From: Comamonadaceae bacterium
Lineage (GTDB): Bacteria > Pseudomonadota > Gammaproteobacteria > Burkholderiales > Burkholderiaceae_C
NCBI GenBank assembly: GCA_027488255.1
Contig: JAIYBZ010000013.1
Location: 1 to 53,374 of the forward strand
Length of the DNA: 53,374 nt
Direction of reading: 5' to 3'
Shown: positions 1 through 9,732 of the stretch, one piece after another
Layout of the letters: each line of letters begins with the position of its first letter
How positions within the stretch are numbered: the first letter of the stretch is position 1
Notes under the pieces: model-generated
Database searches by the model: none
What the model was told of the DNA's origin: nothing
What the model saw: the letters and a program-made list of their open reading frames with translations, nothing else
Translations under genes and position numbers: made by a program

Positions 1-106
1 TGAGCCCCCTAAAGAGTCGTTCAAGACCAGGACGTTGATAGGTCGGGTGTGGAAGCGCAGTAATGCGTTAAGCTAACCGATACTAATTGCTCGTGCGGCT
101 TGACCC
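1..106 (+). rRNA. rrl: 23S ribosomal RNA, 3' end (partial)
   Basis: The first ~106 bases match the conserved 3' end of 23S rRNA: a GATAGGTCGGGTGTG-type helix, GCGCAGTAATGCGTTAAGC, and a tail with AACCGATACTAAT then CTCGTGCGGCTTGACC. The gene begins outside the window. The exact 3' end is an estimate from the terminal GGCTTGACC. The ~145-base spacer to 5S holds no tRNA. Confidence 0.95.
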
Positions 107-252
107 TATAACTTTGATCGTTCATCGATCAAGGCTGTTATGCCAAGTTGACGCATTCAAAAAAGGCTGAAAGGCCGAGCGAAAGCTCAAAAATCTGATT
201 CCAAGCTCTATGAATTTGTTGATCTGATGACACTCAGATTGACGCCAAGTTA

Positions 253-367
253 TGCCTGATGACCATAGCAAGTTGGTCCCACTCCTTCCCATCTCGAACA
301 GGACAGTGAAACGACTTAGCGCCGATGATAGTGCGGATTCCCGTGTGAAAGTAGGTCATCGTCAGGC
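253..367 (+). rRNA. rrf: 5S ribosomal RNA
   Basis: The start (TGCCTGATGACCATAGC) and end (GTAGGTCATCGTCAGGC) are complementary and form helix I. Between them lies the conserved core with CCCATCTCGAACAG and GCCGATGATAGTG. The length of ~115 nt is normal for a proteobacterial 5S. It follows the 23S 3' end and is followed by a strong terminator, so it closes the rRNA operon. Ends are good to a few bases. Confidence 0.95.
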
Positions 368-379
368 TTTTACAGCAAG

Positions 380-412
380 AAACGCCCCACCTTACCGTGG
401 GGCGTTTTTCTT
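380..412 (+). terminator. rRNA operon intrinsic terminator
   Basis: An 11-bp perfect stem (AAACGCCCCAC / GTGGGGCGTTT) with a 6-base loop (CTTACC) is followed by a T-run. It sits 13 bases after the 5S gene. Confidence 0.9.
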
Positions 413-425
413 TTGGGACTTGCAT

Positions 426-1352
426 TTAGCGCGGTGCGTCAAACAAGATGCCTTCTTCAAGGCTCAATGCGCCACTTCTGGAAAGTTCGTCCAGCATCAT
501 TTGGATCCAAGTGGGCAATGAATAACCTGTCCCAAATCTTTCGAAGATTTCTAGCATGTATGGAACTTGTTGAGCCCATGAAGAAAACTCTGCGGTTGAA
601 ATGCTGCCCCATTCCATCAATTTGAATTTAAGAAGCACCTTGGCGCCATAGCGCGCATGCCGCTCAGGCTGCACTGCAAATGCATTCAACTTGCTGCGAG
701 CCAAAGACAACGCACTTTGCAAGTCCGTGAAGACCGGGCCGTGACCGGGAATGATGATCTCGGGGCGCAATTTTTCAATCAAGTCGAGAGTTTGGGACAC
801 TTCATCAAACGCCTCGATGCCTTCCAGTTCAGGAAAAACAACGCCAAAGCCGTTTTGCCAAAGTGCATCAGCTGAAATTAACAGTTTGTGTTGGGGGGCA
901 AACAAAATCACCGAGTCGGGGTCATGTCCGGGTGCCGCGTGAACATCCCAGTCTATCCCGGCCCAGCGGTGTTGAGTCCCGGGAAGCAACAGTTCATTGA
1001 AGAGAAATCGTGGACAGTTTTGCCCGGTGGCAACATAACTCAGCGCTTCATCGTTCCAGCTTGATACATTGGGGGCAGATCCTGGTGGGATCCATGTTGT
1101 TAAATGCGGGTATTTGCCTTGTAACGCTGCGTTACCACCACAGTGGTCGCTGTGCAGATGGGTGTTGACCAAGGTGTCGAGTGCACGACCCTGCAGTGAT
1201 TGCTCAATCAATGCCAAAGTTTGATCTTGGTGTTTGACGTAGCCACTGTCGATCAGTGTGGCGCTTTCGTCGTCACACAAAAGAATGTTGTTGGCCGACA
1301 GCCAACCGCGCTCCAAAACGGTGATGCCATCGGGTAAACGAACGGACTGCAC
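426..1352 (-). CDS. MBL-fold metallo-hydrolase
   Basis: 308-residue metallo-beta-lactamase-fold hydrolase. The zinc motif HLHSDH is at residues 65-70 (H65, H67, D69, H70). Further metal ligands are seen in AAPGHDPDS and in the C-terminal IIPGHGP. The layout (N-terminal MBL domain, helical C-terminal tail) resembles lactonase/thioesterase-like members, but the substrate cannot be read from sequence. The start is GTG at 1350-1352, preceded by a GAGGG-type ribosome site. The fadD-like gene ends 18 bp upstream on the same strand, so the two are probably co-transcribed, which suggests an acyl-thioester or lactone substrate. That last point is inference. Confidence 0.85.
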   Translation of the reverse strand: MQSVRLPDGITVLERGWLSANNILLCDDESATLIDSGYVKHQDQTLALIEQSLQGRALDTLVNTHLHSDHCGGNAALQGKYPHLTTWIPPGSAPNVSSWNDEALSYVATGQNCPRFLFNELLLPGTQHRWAGIDWDVHAAPGHDPDSVILFAPQHKLLISADALWQNGFGVVFPELEGIEAFDEVSQTLDLIEKLRPEIIIPGHGPVFTDLQSALSLARSKLNAFAVQPERHARYGAKVLLKFKLMEWGSISTAEFSSWAQQVPYMLEIFERFGTGYSLPTWIQMMLDELSRSGALSLEEGILFDAPR

Positions 1353-1370
1353 GTCGCCTACCCTCGCTTG

Positions 1371-3056
1371 TTATTTGTTGCTGCGCAATTCACGGCGCAA
1401 GATTTTCCCGACGTTCGATTTGGGCAATTCATCGCGGAATTCAATGTATTTGGGGCGTTTGTATCCGGTCAAATTCTCATGACAGAAACGAGATACGGCT
1501 TCCTCAGTCAACAGGGGGTCGTTGCGCACAACAAAAACTTTGATGGTTTCGCCTTGCATGGTGTCAGCAATGCCCACCACCGCGCACTCGACGACACCTG
1601 GGCAAGTCGAGATGACATTTTCAAGCTCGCTCGGAAACACATTGAAGCCACTCACGATGATCATGTCTTTCTTGCGATCGACAATGCGCGTGAAGCCTTC
1701 GGTGTCCATGATGCCGATGTCCCCAGTTCGCATGAAGCCATCGGCGGTGAATGTTTTGGCGTTTTCGGCGGGTTGGTTGTAATAGCCGCGCATCACATTG
1801 GGACCGCGAATGCAAATCTCACCGGAACTTCCCACGGGAAGGCTCTGACCGTCGTCGTCTTTGATCGCGATCTCAATCCCTGGCAAGGGCAAACCAATAT
1901 TGCCGCTAAAGTGTTTTTGCGTGACAGGGTTGTTGGTGCCGATGGCACAGGTCTCGCTCATACCCCAGCCTTCAATCATTGCGCTGCCCGTGGCAGATTG
2001 CCAATGGCGTGCAGTCCCTTCAGAGGCCGCCATGCCACCAGCCTGGGTCAATTTCAAAGATGAGAAATCAATGGTTTTAAACATCGGGTGTTGCATCAAG
2101 GCATTGAACAAAGTGTTCACACCGGGCAACATGTGAAAAGGCCGTTGCTTGAGCACTTCGATGAACTTTCCGAAGTCTCGGGGGTTCGGCACGAGGGTCA
2201 AATGCGAGCCTTGGCGTATGGCCAGTAAACACAGCGTCAAGGCAAAGATGTGATACAGCGGCAGCGCGGCAATGCTGTTGATTTTGCGCAAATCGCCAAT
2301 GCTGGACAGGGCCGGAGTGAACCATCCTTCCGCTTGCAGAATCGCCGCCACGATATTGCGATGGGTCAAAACCGCACCTTTGGACAAACCCGTCGTACCG
2401 CCTGTGTATTGCAGAAAAGCAATATCTTCCAGCGTCTGCGGGGTTGCTTTAAGGGACAGTTGTTTCCCTTGAGAAATCACTTTTTTGAACGACGTGACCG
2501 TTCTCCCACCATTCAAAGGCAGCTCAAACTCGGGCACCATTTTGGCCAGATGCCGCACTGCGAACGTCATCCAGCGCCCATACCAAGGACCGAGAAGGTC
2601 GCCAATCGAGGCCAGCACCACATGCCGAACAGCGGTCTGATCAATCACCTCCTGCAAGGTCGAGGCAAAATTCTCCAAGATCACAATGCTGGTTGCGCCA
2701 GAATCTTTCAGTTGGTGCTCTAACTCTCTGGCGGTGTAGAGCGGATTCACGTTCACGCAGGTGTAGCCGGCCCGCAAAATGGCGGTCATGGTGACGGCAA
2801 ATTGCGGCAAATTGGGCAACATGATGGCGACTCGGCTGCCGGCTTCCAGCCCTTGAGCTTGCAGCCAGGCGCCCATCGCCCGAGAGAGAACCTCTAGCTC
2901 TCTGAAGGTCATCCAGCGTTCCATGCAGACAGAAAACGGGTTGTCGCCGTGTTCGCGGAAGGCGGTTTCTAACAAATCAGTCAGGCTGCTGTACTGGTGT
3001 GGGTCCACATCGTGTGGGACTCCGGGCGGGTAATTCTTCAGCCAAATACGTTCCAT
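1371..3056 (-). CDS. fadD: Long-chain fatty acid--CoA ligase
   Basis: 561-residue AMP-forming acyl-CoA synthetase, the same length as E. coli FadD. It activates free fatty acids with ATP and CoA at the inner membrane face. Visible motifs are the P-loop YTGGTTGLSKGA (near residue 215), the GWGMSE substrate/AMP motif, the TGDIG aspartate motif, DRKKDMIIVSGFNVFPSE, and the late catalytic lysine in LPKSNVGKILRREL. I chose ATG at 3056 because it gives MERIWLKNYPPGVP, the family's usual N-terminus, and has GAGGAG 9 bases upstream. The frame stays open to 3278, but that extension looks non-coding. It is followed by the MBL hydrolase in the same orientation. Confidence 0.93.
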   Translation of the reverse strand: MERIWLKNYPPGVPHDVDPHQYSSLTDLLETAFREHGDNPFSVCMERWMTFRELEVLSRAMGAWLQAQGLEAGSRVAIMLPNLPQFAVTMTAILRAGYTCVNVNPLYTARELEHQLKDSGATSIVILENFASTLQEVIDQTAVRHVVLASIGDLLGPWYGRWMTFAVRHLAKMVPEFELPLNGGRTVTSFKKVISQGKQLSLKATPQTLEDIAFLQYTGGTTGLSKGAVLTHRNIVAAILQAEGWFTPALSSIGDLRKINSIAALPLYHIFALTLCLLAIRQGSHLTLVPNPRDFGKFIEVLKQRPFHMLPGVNTLFNALMQHPMFKTIDFSSLKLTQAGGMAASEGTARHWQSATGSAMIEGWGMSETCAIGTNNPVTQKHFSGNIGLPLPGIEIAIKDDDGQSLPVGSSGEICIRGPNVMRGYYNQPAENAKTFTADGFMRTGDIGIMDTEGFTRIVDRKKDMIIVSGFNVFPSELENVISTCPGVVECAVVGIADTMQGETIKVFVVRNDPLLTEEAVSRFCHENLTGYKRPKYIEFRDELPKSNVGKILRRELRSNK

Positions 3057-3216
3057 TGCATCGTTCTCCTCGATCGTGACATTGTGGACAAGGGATCCGC
3101 AAAGTGGGATCGGGCAATTCCCCATGCGGGCGCAATTTCGTCTCTCAGGCGACAAATGGCCCGTGCTAACGCCGTCATCGGATTGAAGGCAAAATAAGGG
3201 AAAACCCCAGCCATTC

Positions 3217-3957
3217 ATGTCCTCAACACCCACACCTCCTTCCGGCTTTTGGCGCCAACTTTGGCGCCGATGGGTCACGGGTGTCGACGAAAAAAATGGG
3301 ATTGCTGGCCGCGATCAAAGGTCCGCCAATGGATGGATTCCCATTCGAGCCTTAGCGCCGCGGCACAAGCCGCGCATCTTGAAGCACCTGTTGTCGCTCG
3401 AGCCGCATGACCGCTATTTGCGTTTTGGCTATCCCGCCACCGATGCGCACATTGAGCGGTATGTTTCGGGGCTGAACTTCGAGCGCGATGAAATTTTTGG
3501 CGTCTTCAATCGGCGCCTGGCCTTGGTGGCCGTGGCGCACATGGGCATATCGGTGGATCCCCAATATTCAACCTGTGCAGAATTTGGAGTGTCTGTGGCG
3601 CCGCATCAACGCGGCAGAGGCATTGGCGCGCGCTTGTTTAGCCATACGATGGTCATGGCGCGCAATGAAGGGGTGAAGATGTTGTTCATCCATGCCCTGA
3701 GTGAAAATGTGGTGATGCTCAAAATAGCGCGTCACGCCGGGGCGCGAGTGGAGCGCGATGGTACGGAAAGTGAGGCGTTTTTGGTCTTGCCTGAAGCCAC
3801 CTTGGACACGCAGCTGACCGGCCTGATGCACGAGCAAATGGCCGAATTGGACTATCAAATTAAAAATCAAGCCCTGTTATTTCGTGAATGGCTGGTCACC
3901 CTACAAGAAATTCGCCAAGGGGTGCGCGACGCTCGTTCGGCCAGTCGCAAACCCTAA
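3217..3957 (+). CDS. GNAT-family N-acetyltransferase
   Basis: 246-residue protein with one acetyl-CoA-binding GNAT domain. Motif A is clear: FGVSVAPHQRGRGIGARL, with the pyrophosphate loop QRGRGIG at 131-137. The N-terminal ~40 residues are basic and the C-terminal ~50 form a probable helix; neither identifies a substrate. The region before motif A (HDRYLRFGYPATDAHIERYV) is typical of a group of betaproteobacterial GNAT proteins without assigned function. The gene starts 160 bp from the divergent fadD, so the two promoters probably share that gap. Confidence 0.8.
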   Translation: MSSTPTPPSGFWRQLWRRWVTGVDEKNGIAGRDQRSANGWIPIRALAPRHKPRILKHLLSLEPHDRYLRFGYPATDAHIERYVSGLNFERDEIFGVFNRRLALVAVAHMGISVDPQYSTCAEFGVSVAPHQRGRGIGARLFSHTMVMARNEGVKMLFIHALSENVVMLKIARHAGARVERDGTESEAFLVLPEATLDTQLTGLMHEQMAELDYQIKNQALLFREWLVTLQEIRQGVRDARSASRKP

Positions 3958-3965
3958 CGGTGGAA

Positions 3966-3993
3966 TTGTCATTTGAATCCGCTATCCTATAGT
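3966..3993 (+). promoter_or_regulatory. Candidate sigma-70 promoter before corC
   Basis: TTGTCA (3966-3971) and TATAGT (3988-3993) are separated by 16 bp and lie about 35 bp before the GTG start of the corC-like gene. The fit to the consensus is good. It could drive the corC-lnt pair. No experimental support. Confidence 0.5.
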
Positions 3994-4027
3994 CCTCTTT
4001 GTTACTGCATGTCCTGCACCCCTGACT

Positions 4028-4921
4028 GTGTCTGACCCTCACCCTGCGCGTTCAATTGAACGTGAAGACAAGCGAAGCTTCCTCCAAAAACTCGCCGAAT
4101 TTCTCCATCCGGGTCCTGACTCGACTGACGAGTTGATCGAAACACTGGCTGAAGCCGAGGACAACCACATCATCAATGCCGAGAGCCGTTTGATGCTCGA
4201 AGGGGTGATTCGCATGGCGGACATGACCGCAGGCGATGTGATGGTGGCGGCGCCGCGGATGGATCTGTTGGACATCGATGCCCCGTTCGAAGAAATGCTG
4301 CACCATGTGATCGAAACGGCCCATTCGCGCTTCCCCGTCTTTGAGGGCGAAAAGGAAAACATCATTGGCATTTTGTTGGCCAAAGATTTGCTCAAATTGC
4401 AGCGCGCGCCCGAGTTGAACATCCGAACCTTGCTGCGCCCAGCTGTTTTTGTTCCCGAGAGCAAAGGCCTGAATGATTTGTTGCGCCAATTTCGGGACAA
4501 CAGAAACCATTTGGCCATCGTCATCGACGAATTCGGCCGCACAGCAGGCTTGATCACCATCGAAGATGTGCTCGAACAAATCGTGGGCGAGATTGAAGAC
4601 GAGTTCGACATCGCCGATGACGAAGGCGATATCTTTGGGCTGCCTGACCACACGTTCCGCGTCAGCGGTGACACCTCGCTGGATCGCGTCAGCGAAGCGT
4701 TTGGCGTGAATTTGCAAGAGGCGAGAGAAGATGTCGAGGGGCCAGACTTCGACACCATCGGCGGCCTGATTGCCCATGAGATGGGGCACGTGCCCCGCCG
4801 CGGCGAGAAGCACATTTTGGCGGGCCTGCAGTTTGTGGTTTTGCACACCCGTGCGGGGGCAGTACGTTGGTTCAAAGTGTCGCCACTCGCGTCAATTTCG
4901 CCGCCAGAGCCTAAGTCATGA
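4028..4921 (+). CDS. corC: CBS-domain transporter-associated protein, CorC-like
   Basis: 297-residue cytoplasmic protein with a tandem CBS pair (about residues 65-190; DVMVAAPRMDLLDID marks the first) and a C-terminal CorC_HlyC domain (about 205-290). The motif AIVIDEFGRTAGLITIEDV is diagnostic. It lacks the N-terminal membrane DUF21 region, so it is the short CorC type linked to Mg/Co efflux or tolerance. The start is GTG at 4028. The stop overlaps the lnt start by 4 bp (ATGA), which implies translational coupling; a ybeX/corC-lnt pairing is conserved in proteobacteria. Confidence 0.88.
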   Translation: MSDPHPARSIEREDKRSFLQKLAEFLHPGPDSTDELIETLAEAEDNHIINAESRLMLEGVIRMADMTAGDVMVAAPRMDLLDIDAPFEEMLHHVIETAHSRFPVFEGEKENIIGILLAKDLLKLQRAPELNIRTLLRPAVFVPESKGLNDLLRQFRDNRNHLAIVIDEFGRTAGLITIEDVLEQIVGEIEDEFDIADDEGDIFGLPDHTFRVSGDTSLDRVSEAFGVNLQEAREDVEGPDFDTIGGLIAHEMGHVPRRGEKHILAGLQFVVLHTRAGAVRWFKVSPLASISPPEPKS

Positions 4922-6495
4922 CGCTAGACCAAGACCGAGTACGCGGCCCTCAAACCGTGTGGCTCGTCTTGGCGGGTTTGGCGCAAGCGGCCTCAATGGC
5001 CATGCCGGGCAGTGGCCAAGCGCATGGCTGGCTGCAGGTGTTGAGCTTGACTTTGTTGGCCCGTGCATTGGTGCGCACAGCCAAAACGTCCCCTTCACGG
5101 CACAACATCGCGCGCTCCAGTGCTGGGGCGGGTGGTATTTTTGCGTTGGTTTGGCTGGCGGCCAGCTTTTGGTGGCTTTACGTTTCTATGCACGAAGTGG
5201 GCGGCTTGCCCGCGTTGCTGGCGGTGCTGGCTGTGCTGGCTTTGGCCGCGGCGTTGGCTTTGTACTACGCCGCTGTCTGTGCGATGTGGGGCGTCTTGGC
5301 CTCTCGACTTTTGTCCGCACGCCCCGGCTCGGCCAGTGTTTTGTTTGCCGCCTTATGGACCTTGGCCGAGCTCATGCGGGGCCAGTGGCTGACCGGCTTT
5401 CCTTGGGGGGCTGGCGGCTATGCGCATGTTGACGGTGTGTTGTCGGTTTGGGCCCCTTGGGTGGGGGTTTACGGGGTGGGGGCTATCAGCGCTGGCTTGG
5501 CCATGCGCTTGGCATTGACCGGGTGGGGGTGGTCCGCGCTCAAGCCTTTGTTGGGCGTCGGTCTTATCTCTTTGGGCATGCAATTTTGGGGCCCCACTTG
5601 GACCACATCCACGGGGGTGGGTCAGGTGGAATTGTTGCAGGCCAATATTTCGCAAACGGCCAAGTTTGATGCCGACAGCGGCATTCGCGATGCCTTGCAG
5701 TGGTACGACGCACAGTTGCGCAACAGCCAGCAAAGTTTGGTGGTGGCGCCAGAGACAGCGGTGCCTTTGTTGCCACAACATTTGCCCGATCGTTATTGGG
5801 CCGGGTTGCAGCAACATTTCGCCGAGTCCGACGCCGCTTTGGCCTTGGTTGGCGTACCCCTTGGGAACAGGGCCAACGGCTATACCAACTCAGTGCTGGC
5901 ACTGGGGCCAGCCCAAATGGGTCATTACCAATATGACAAGGCGCACTTGGTGCCCTTTGGAGAATTCATACCCCCCGGCTTTGCCTGGTTTGTGCGCTTG
6001 ATGAATATTCCTTTGGGCGACTTCCGTGCAGGCAGCACCGACCAGCAATCGGTCGCTTGGCAGGGGCAGCGACTGGCGCTCAACATCTGTTACGAAGACT
6101 TGTTTGGTGAAGAACTGGCTCAGCGTTTCAAGAACCCCGAAACCGCCCCAACGGCCTTGGTGAATGTGAGCAATATTGCGTGGTTTGGCGATACGCTGGC
6201 AGTAGACCAGCATCTGAATATTTCACGCATGCGGGCCCTAGAGCTAGGGCGTCCCATGCTGCGCGCCACCAACACCGGTGCCACGGCCATCATTGACCAC
6301 CAGGGCCGAGTCACGGCCCAATTGCCACGGTTCACCCGAGGCAGTTTGGTTGGGCAATATGAAGGCCGAGCAGGCTTGACTCCCTATGTGCGATGGGTCT
6401 CCGCATGGGGCTTGTGGCCCTTGTGGGGACTGTGCGGGGTCGTGGTGGCCCTGGCGGGCGCGAGGCAGGCCAAGTCGCGGCGCCGAGGCCGTTGA
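4918..6495 (+). CDS. lnt: Apolipoprotein N-acyltransferase
   Basis: 525-residue inner-membrane enzyme that adds the third acyl chain to the N-terminal cysteine of lipoproteins. The N-terminal ~220 residues contain six or so hydrophobic segments, followed by a periplasmic carbon-nitrogen hydrolase domain. The Glu-Lys-Cys triad is visible: E279 in VAPETAVP, K341 in [13 protein letters not shown]391 in [11 protein letters not shown]. This spacing matches E. coli Lnt (E267, K335, C387). A last hydrophobic helix lies near residues 495-515. Its ATG overlaps the corC stop by 4 bp. Confidence 0.95.
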   Translation: MTLDQDRVRGPQTVWLVLAGLAQAASMAMPGSGQAHGWLQVLSLTLLARALVRTAKTSPSRHNIARSSAGAGGIFALVWLAASFWWLYVSMHEVGGLPALLAVLAVLALAAALALYYAAVCAMWGVLASRLLSARPGSASVLFAALWTLAELMRGQWLTGFPWGAGGYAHVDGVLSVWAPWVGVYGVGAISAGLAMRLALTGWGWSALKPLLGVGLISLGMQFWGPTWTTSTGVGQVELLQANISQTAKFDADSGIRDALQWYDAQLRNSQQSLVVAPETAVPLLPQHLPDRYWAGLQQHFAESDAALALVGVPLGNRANGYTNSVLALGPAQMGHYQYDKAHLVPFGEFIPPGFAWFVRLMNIPLGDFRAGSTDQQSVAWQGQRLALNICYEDLFGEELAQRFKNPETAPTALVNVSNIAWFGDTLAVDQHLNISRMRALELGRPMLRATNTGATAIIDHQGRVTAQLPRFTRGSLVGQYEGRAGLTPYVRWVSAWGLWPLWGLCGVVVALAGARQAKSRRRGR

Positions 6496-6668
6496 CTGGC
6501 GACTTTGCTTCCGCTGAAGCTGCCAAGTTTGAGCCCCGTGAAAGTTTGCCGGGCTGCGCCAAGCGGCAAGGCCAATTTGAGACAGCAAAGACCGTAAAAT
6601 CAAGGGCTTGCGCCATTCTTGTGCGCCCCATTCACCTTGGCCAGCTCGCGGCTGGCTTCGCTTCGGCT

Positions 6669-7574
6669 ATGTTGACCTTCCAGCAAATCATTCTCAAACT
6701 GCAGCAATACTGGGATGCCCAGGGTTGCGCATTGCTCCAGCCCTACGACATGGAGGTCGGTGCAGGCACCAGCCACACCGCTACATTTCTGCGCGCCATT
6801 GGCCCCGAGCCTTGGAAAGCGGCCTATGTGCAACCCAGCCGCCGCCCCAAGGATGGTCGATACGGCGAGAACCCCAATCGTTTGCAGCATTACTACCAAT
6901 TTCAGGTGGTCTTGAAGCCCGCACCCAGCAACATCTTGGAGTTGTATTTGGGCTCGCTGGAAGCGCTGGGTTTTGACCTGAAGAAAAACGACATCCGCTT
7001 TGTGGAAGACGATTGGGAAAACCCCACATTGGGTGCTTGGGGCTTAGGCTGGGAAGTCTGGCTGAACGGCATGGAAGTCACACAGTTCACCTACTTCCAA
7101 CAAGTGGGGGGCATCGACTGCAAACCCATCACTGGCGAGATCACCTATGGCCTTGAGCGTTTGGCCATGTATTTGCAAGGCGTGGACAATGTTTACAACT
7201 TGAAGTGGACCGACACGCTGAGTTATGGCGATGTCTACTTGCAAAACGAACAAGAGCAATCGGCCTACAACTTCGAGCATTCGGACGTCGACTTTTTGTT
7301 CACCGCGTTCAGCGCGCACGAAAAGCAGGCGCAGCATTTGATGGTCCAACAATTGGCCTTGCCCGCCTACGAACAAGTGCTGAAAGCCGCACACACCTTC
7401 AACTTGCTCGACGCACGCGGTGCGATCAGTGTGACCGAGCGAGCTGCTTACATTGGCCGCATACGCAATTTGGCCCGCAGTGTGGCTCAGAGTTATTACG
7501 AAAGCCGCGAACGTCTCGACTTTCCCATGGCCCCGCGTGAATGGGTTGCTCAAATGCCCAAGAAAGCCGCGTGA
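6669..7574 (+). CDS. glyQ: Glycine--tRNA ligase, alpha subunit
   Basis: 301-residue catalytic subunit of the bacterial (alpha-beta)2 glycyl-tRNA synthetase. [20 protein letters not shown] and [20 protein letters not shown] are hallmark GlyQ sequences. The frame is open from 6393, but the ATG at 6669 gives the family N-terminus and length; the upstream part overlaps lnt and reads as low-complexity Gly/Arg. The 173-bp gap after lnt probably carries a promoter, but no convincing -35/-10 pair was found and no T-box leader is visible. glyS follows 11 bp downstream. Confidence 0.96.
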   Translation: MLTFQQIILKLQQYWDAQGCALLQPYDMEVGAGTSHTATFLRAIGPEPWKAAYVQPSRRPKDGRYGENPNRLQHYYQFQVVLKPAPSNILELYLGSLEALGFDLKKNDIRFVEDDWENPTLGAWGLGWEVWLNGMEVTQFTYFQQVGGIDCKPITGEITYGLERLAMYLQGVDNVYNLKWTDTLSYGDVYLQNEQEQSAYNFEHSDVDFLFTAFSAHEKQAQHLMVQQLALPAYEQVLKAAHTFNLLDARGAISVTERAAYIGRIRNLARSVAQSYYESRERLDFPMAPREWVAQMPKKAA

Positions 7575-7585
7575 GGAAGAACGAC

Positions 7586-9718
7586 ATGACGACACAAAAT
7601 TTGTTGGTGGAACTCTTCGTAGAAGAATTGCCCCCGAAAGCATTGAACAAACTGGGCGCGGCATTTTCTGGCGTGCTGGCCGAACAACTCCAAGCCCAAG
7701 GCTTGGCCACAGCCGATGCCGTGGTCACGGCCTATGCGTCGCCACGCCGTTTGGCCGCCCATGTCACGGGCGTACTGGCGCAAGCCGCCGACAAGTCGGT
7801 GCAGCAAAAACTCATGCCAGTGACCGTTGGACTGGATGCCACGGGTCAAGCCACTCCCGCCTTGCTGAAAAAACTGCAAGCCTTGGGCGCCGATGTCAGT
7901 GACCCCGTCGCTGCTGTGGCCGCGCTTCAGCGCGCACCCGATGGCAAAGCCGACGCCTTGTTTTACGACAGCGTGGTGAAAGGCGCTTCGCTGCAAGTGG
8001 GCTTGCAAAGAGCGTTGGAAGAGGCGCTTGCCAAGTTGCCGATCCCCAAGGTCATGCAATACCAGTTGGAGACCCACTGCGCATTGCCTGGCTGGACCAG
8101 TGTCAATTTCGTGCGCCCTGCGCACAGCCTGATGGCCTTGCACGGCAGTCAGGTGGTGGCAGTGAATGCCTTGGGTTTGACGGCGGGTAATCAGACGCAA
8201 GGTCACCGTTTTGAAGCCCGAGTGTCCCCGGTGGTGGTGGGGCACGCCGATGACTACGCCAACGTGCTTGAAAAAGACGGCGCTGTGGTGGCCAGCTTTG
8301 CTGCGCGGCGTGCTGAGATTGCGCGCCAATTGCAAGCGGCCGCCGCCAAGGTGGGAGGCGGCTGCAAGCCCATTGAAGACGATGCCTTGTTGGACGAAGT
8401 CACGGCCTTGGTCGAGCGCCCCAATGTGTTGATTTGCGCATTTGAAGAACAGTTCTTGGACGTGCCGCAAGAGTGCTTGATTCTCACGATGAAGGCCAAC
8501 CAAAAATACTTTCCGCTGCTCGATGCGGCAGGCAAGCTCACACACCAATTTTTGGTGGTCAGCAACATCCGACCAGACGACGCGTCTGCGGTGATTGGCG
8601 GCAATGAACGTGTGGTCCGGCCGCGTTTGGCCGATGCCAAGTTTTTCTTTGACCAAGACCGCAAAAAGACGCTCGAATCGCGTGTCGAGGGTTTGTCCAA
8701 AGTGGTGTACCACAACAAATTGGGCACACAAGGCGAGCGCATGGCGCGGGTCTGCGGCATCGCCAAGGAAATTGGCCGTGCTGTGGGCGGCGATTTACTG
8801 GCGGCTCAGGCCGAGCAAGCGGCGCGGTTGGCCAAGACCGATTTGTTGACCGACATGGTGGGCGAATTCCCCGAGTTGCAAGGCATCATGGGGGGCTATT
8901 ACGCGCGCCATGATGGCTTGAGCACCGAGGTGGCCAACGCCATTGAAGACCATTACAAACCCCGTTTTGCGGGTGACGAGTTGCCCCGCAACACCGTCGG
9001 CTTGGTGGTAGCACTGGCAGACAAACTGGAAACCTTGGTCGGCATGTTTGGCATTGGCAATGTGCCCACAGGCGACAAAGACCCCTTTGCTTTGCGCCGC
9101 CATGCCTTGGGCGTGATTCGCATGTTGATTGAAAAGGACCTCGCGTTGGGCTTGCCCGAGTTGCTCGCGCTCTCCATGCCCGTGTTTGGCGACAAAATTT
9201 CAGGCGGCCCCGAGGCCCTGATTGACTTCATTTATGACCGCTTGGCGGGCAGCTTGCGCGAGCAAGGTTACAGCGCCCAAGAAGTCGATGCGGTGATGGC
9301 TTTGCGGCCCGCTCGTTTGGGTCAGGTCGGTCAATTTTTGTTGGCTGTGCGTGCCTTTGCCGCGTTGCCAGAAAGCCCTGCACTGGCCGCCGCGAACAAA
9401 CGCATTGGCAACATCTTGAAAAAGGCTGGTGAAGTCGACGCCCACGTCAACGCCGGCTTGTTGCAAGAGGACGCTGAAAAGAACCTTTACGCCGTTATGC
9501 AAAAATTGTTGCCAGAGTCAGAGGCTCAGTTCAAAGCGGGCGATTACACCGCCAGTTTGCAAACCTTGGCCGCCTTGCGCTCGCCTGTGGATGCGTTTTT
9601 TGACGATGTGATGGTCAATGCAGACGAAATGGACTTGCGACTCAATCGCCAAGGCTTGCTCAAGTCGCTGCATGTGGCGATGAACAGAGTGGCTGATTTG
9701 TCCCGCTTGGCCGCCTGA
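7586..9718 (+). CDS. glyS: Glycine--tRNA ligase, beta subunit
   Basis: 710-residue subunit of tetrameric glycyl-tRNA synthetase, involved in tRNA recognition. LLVELFVEELPPKALNKLG is the typical start. The HD-like central part (FPELQGIMGGYYARHDG, DKLETLVGMFGIG) and the ALRRHALGVIRML segment are conserved. The C-terminal region resembles the anticodon-binding domain, with VMVNADEMDLRLNRQGLL. The start ATG at 7586 is preceded by GAGGAAG. It is an operon with glyQ (11 bp gap) and gmhB (14 bp gap). Confidence 0.96.
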   Translation: MTTQNLLVELFVEELPPKALNKLGAAFSGVLAEQLQAQGLATADAVVTAYASPRRLAAHVTGVLAQAADKSVQQKLMPVTVGLDATGQATPALLKKLQALGADVSDPVAAVAALQRAPDGKADALFYDSVVKGASLQVGLQRALEEALAKLPIPKVMQYQLETHCALPGWTSVNFVRPAHSLMALHGSQVVAVNALGLTAGNQTQGHRFEARVSPVVVGHADDYANVLEKDGAVVASFAARRAEIARQLQAAAAKVGGGCKPIEDDALLDEVTALVERPNVLICAFEEQFLDVPQECLILTMKANQKYFPLLDAAGKLTHQFLVVSNIRPDDASAVIGGNERVVRPRLADAKFFFDQDRKKTLESRVEGLSKVVYHNKLGTQGERMARVCGIAKEIGRAVGGDLLAAQAEQAARLAKTDLLTDMVGEFPELQGIMGGYYARHDGLSTEVANAIEDHYKPRFAGDELPRNTVGLVVALADKLETLVGMFGIGNVPTGDKDPFALRRHALGVIRMLIEKDLALGLPELLALSMPVFGDKISGGPEALIDFIYDRLAGSLREQGYSAQEVDAVMALRPARLGQVGQFLLAVRAFAALPESPALAAANKRIGNILKKAGEVDAHVNAGLLQEDAEKNLYAVMQKLLPESEAQFKAGDYTASLQTLAALRSPVDAFFDDVMVNADEMDLRLNRQGLLKSLHVAMNRVADLSRLAA

Positions 9719-9732
9719 TTCGGACACCGATC

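Noticed and set aside
107..252. tRNA gene in the 23S-5S spacer
   Set aside because: No cloverleaf, no TTCGA T-loop and no CCA end; spacer only.
1368..2063. A 231-codon open frame antisense to fadD
   Set aside because: No recognisable domain, and fully inside a well-supported acyl-CoA ligase gene.
3057..3278. N-terminal extension of fadD to 3278
   Set aside because: The added residues do not match the family; ATG 3056 has a good ribosome site and gives the usual length.
6496..6668. T-box or other riboswitch before glyQ
   Set aside because: No T-box sequence, specifier loop or terminator/antiterminator pair was seen.
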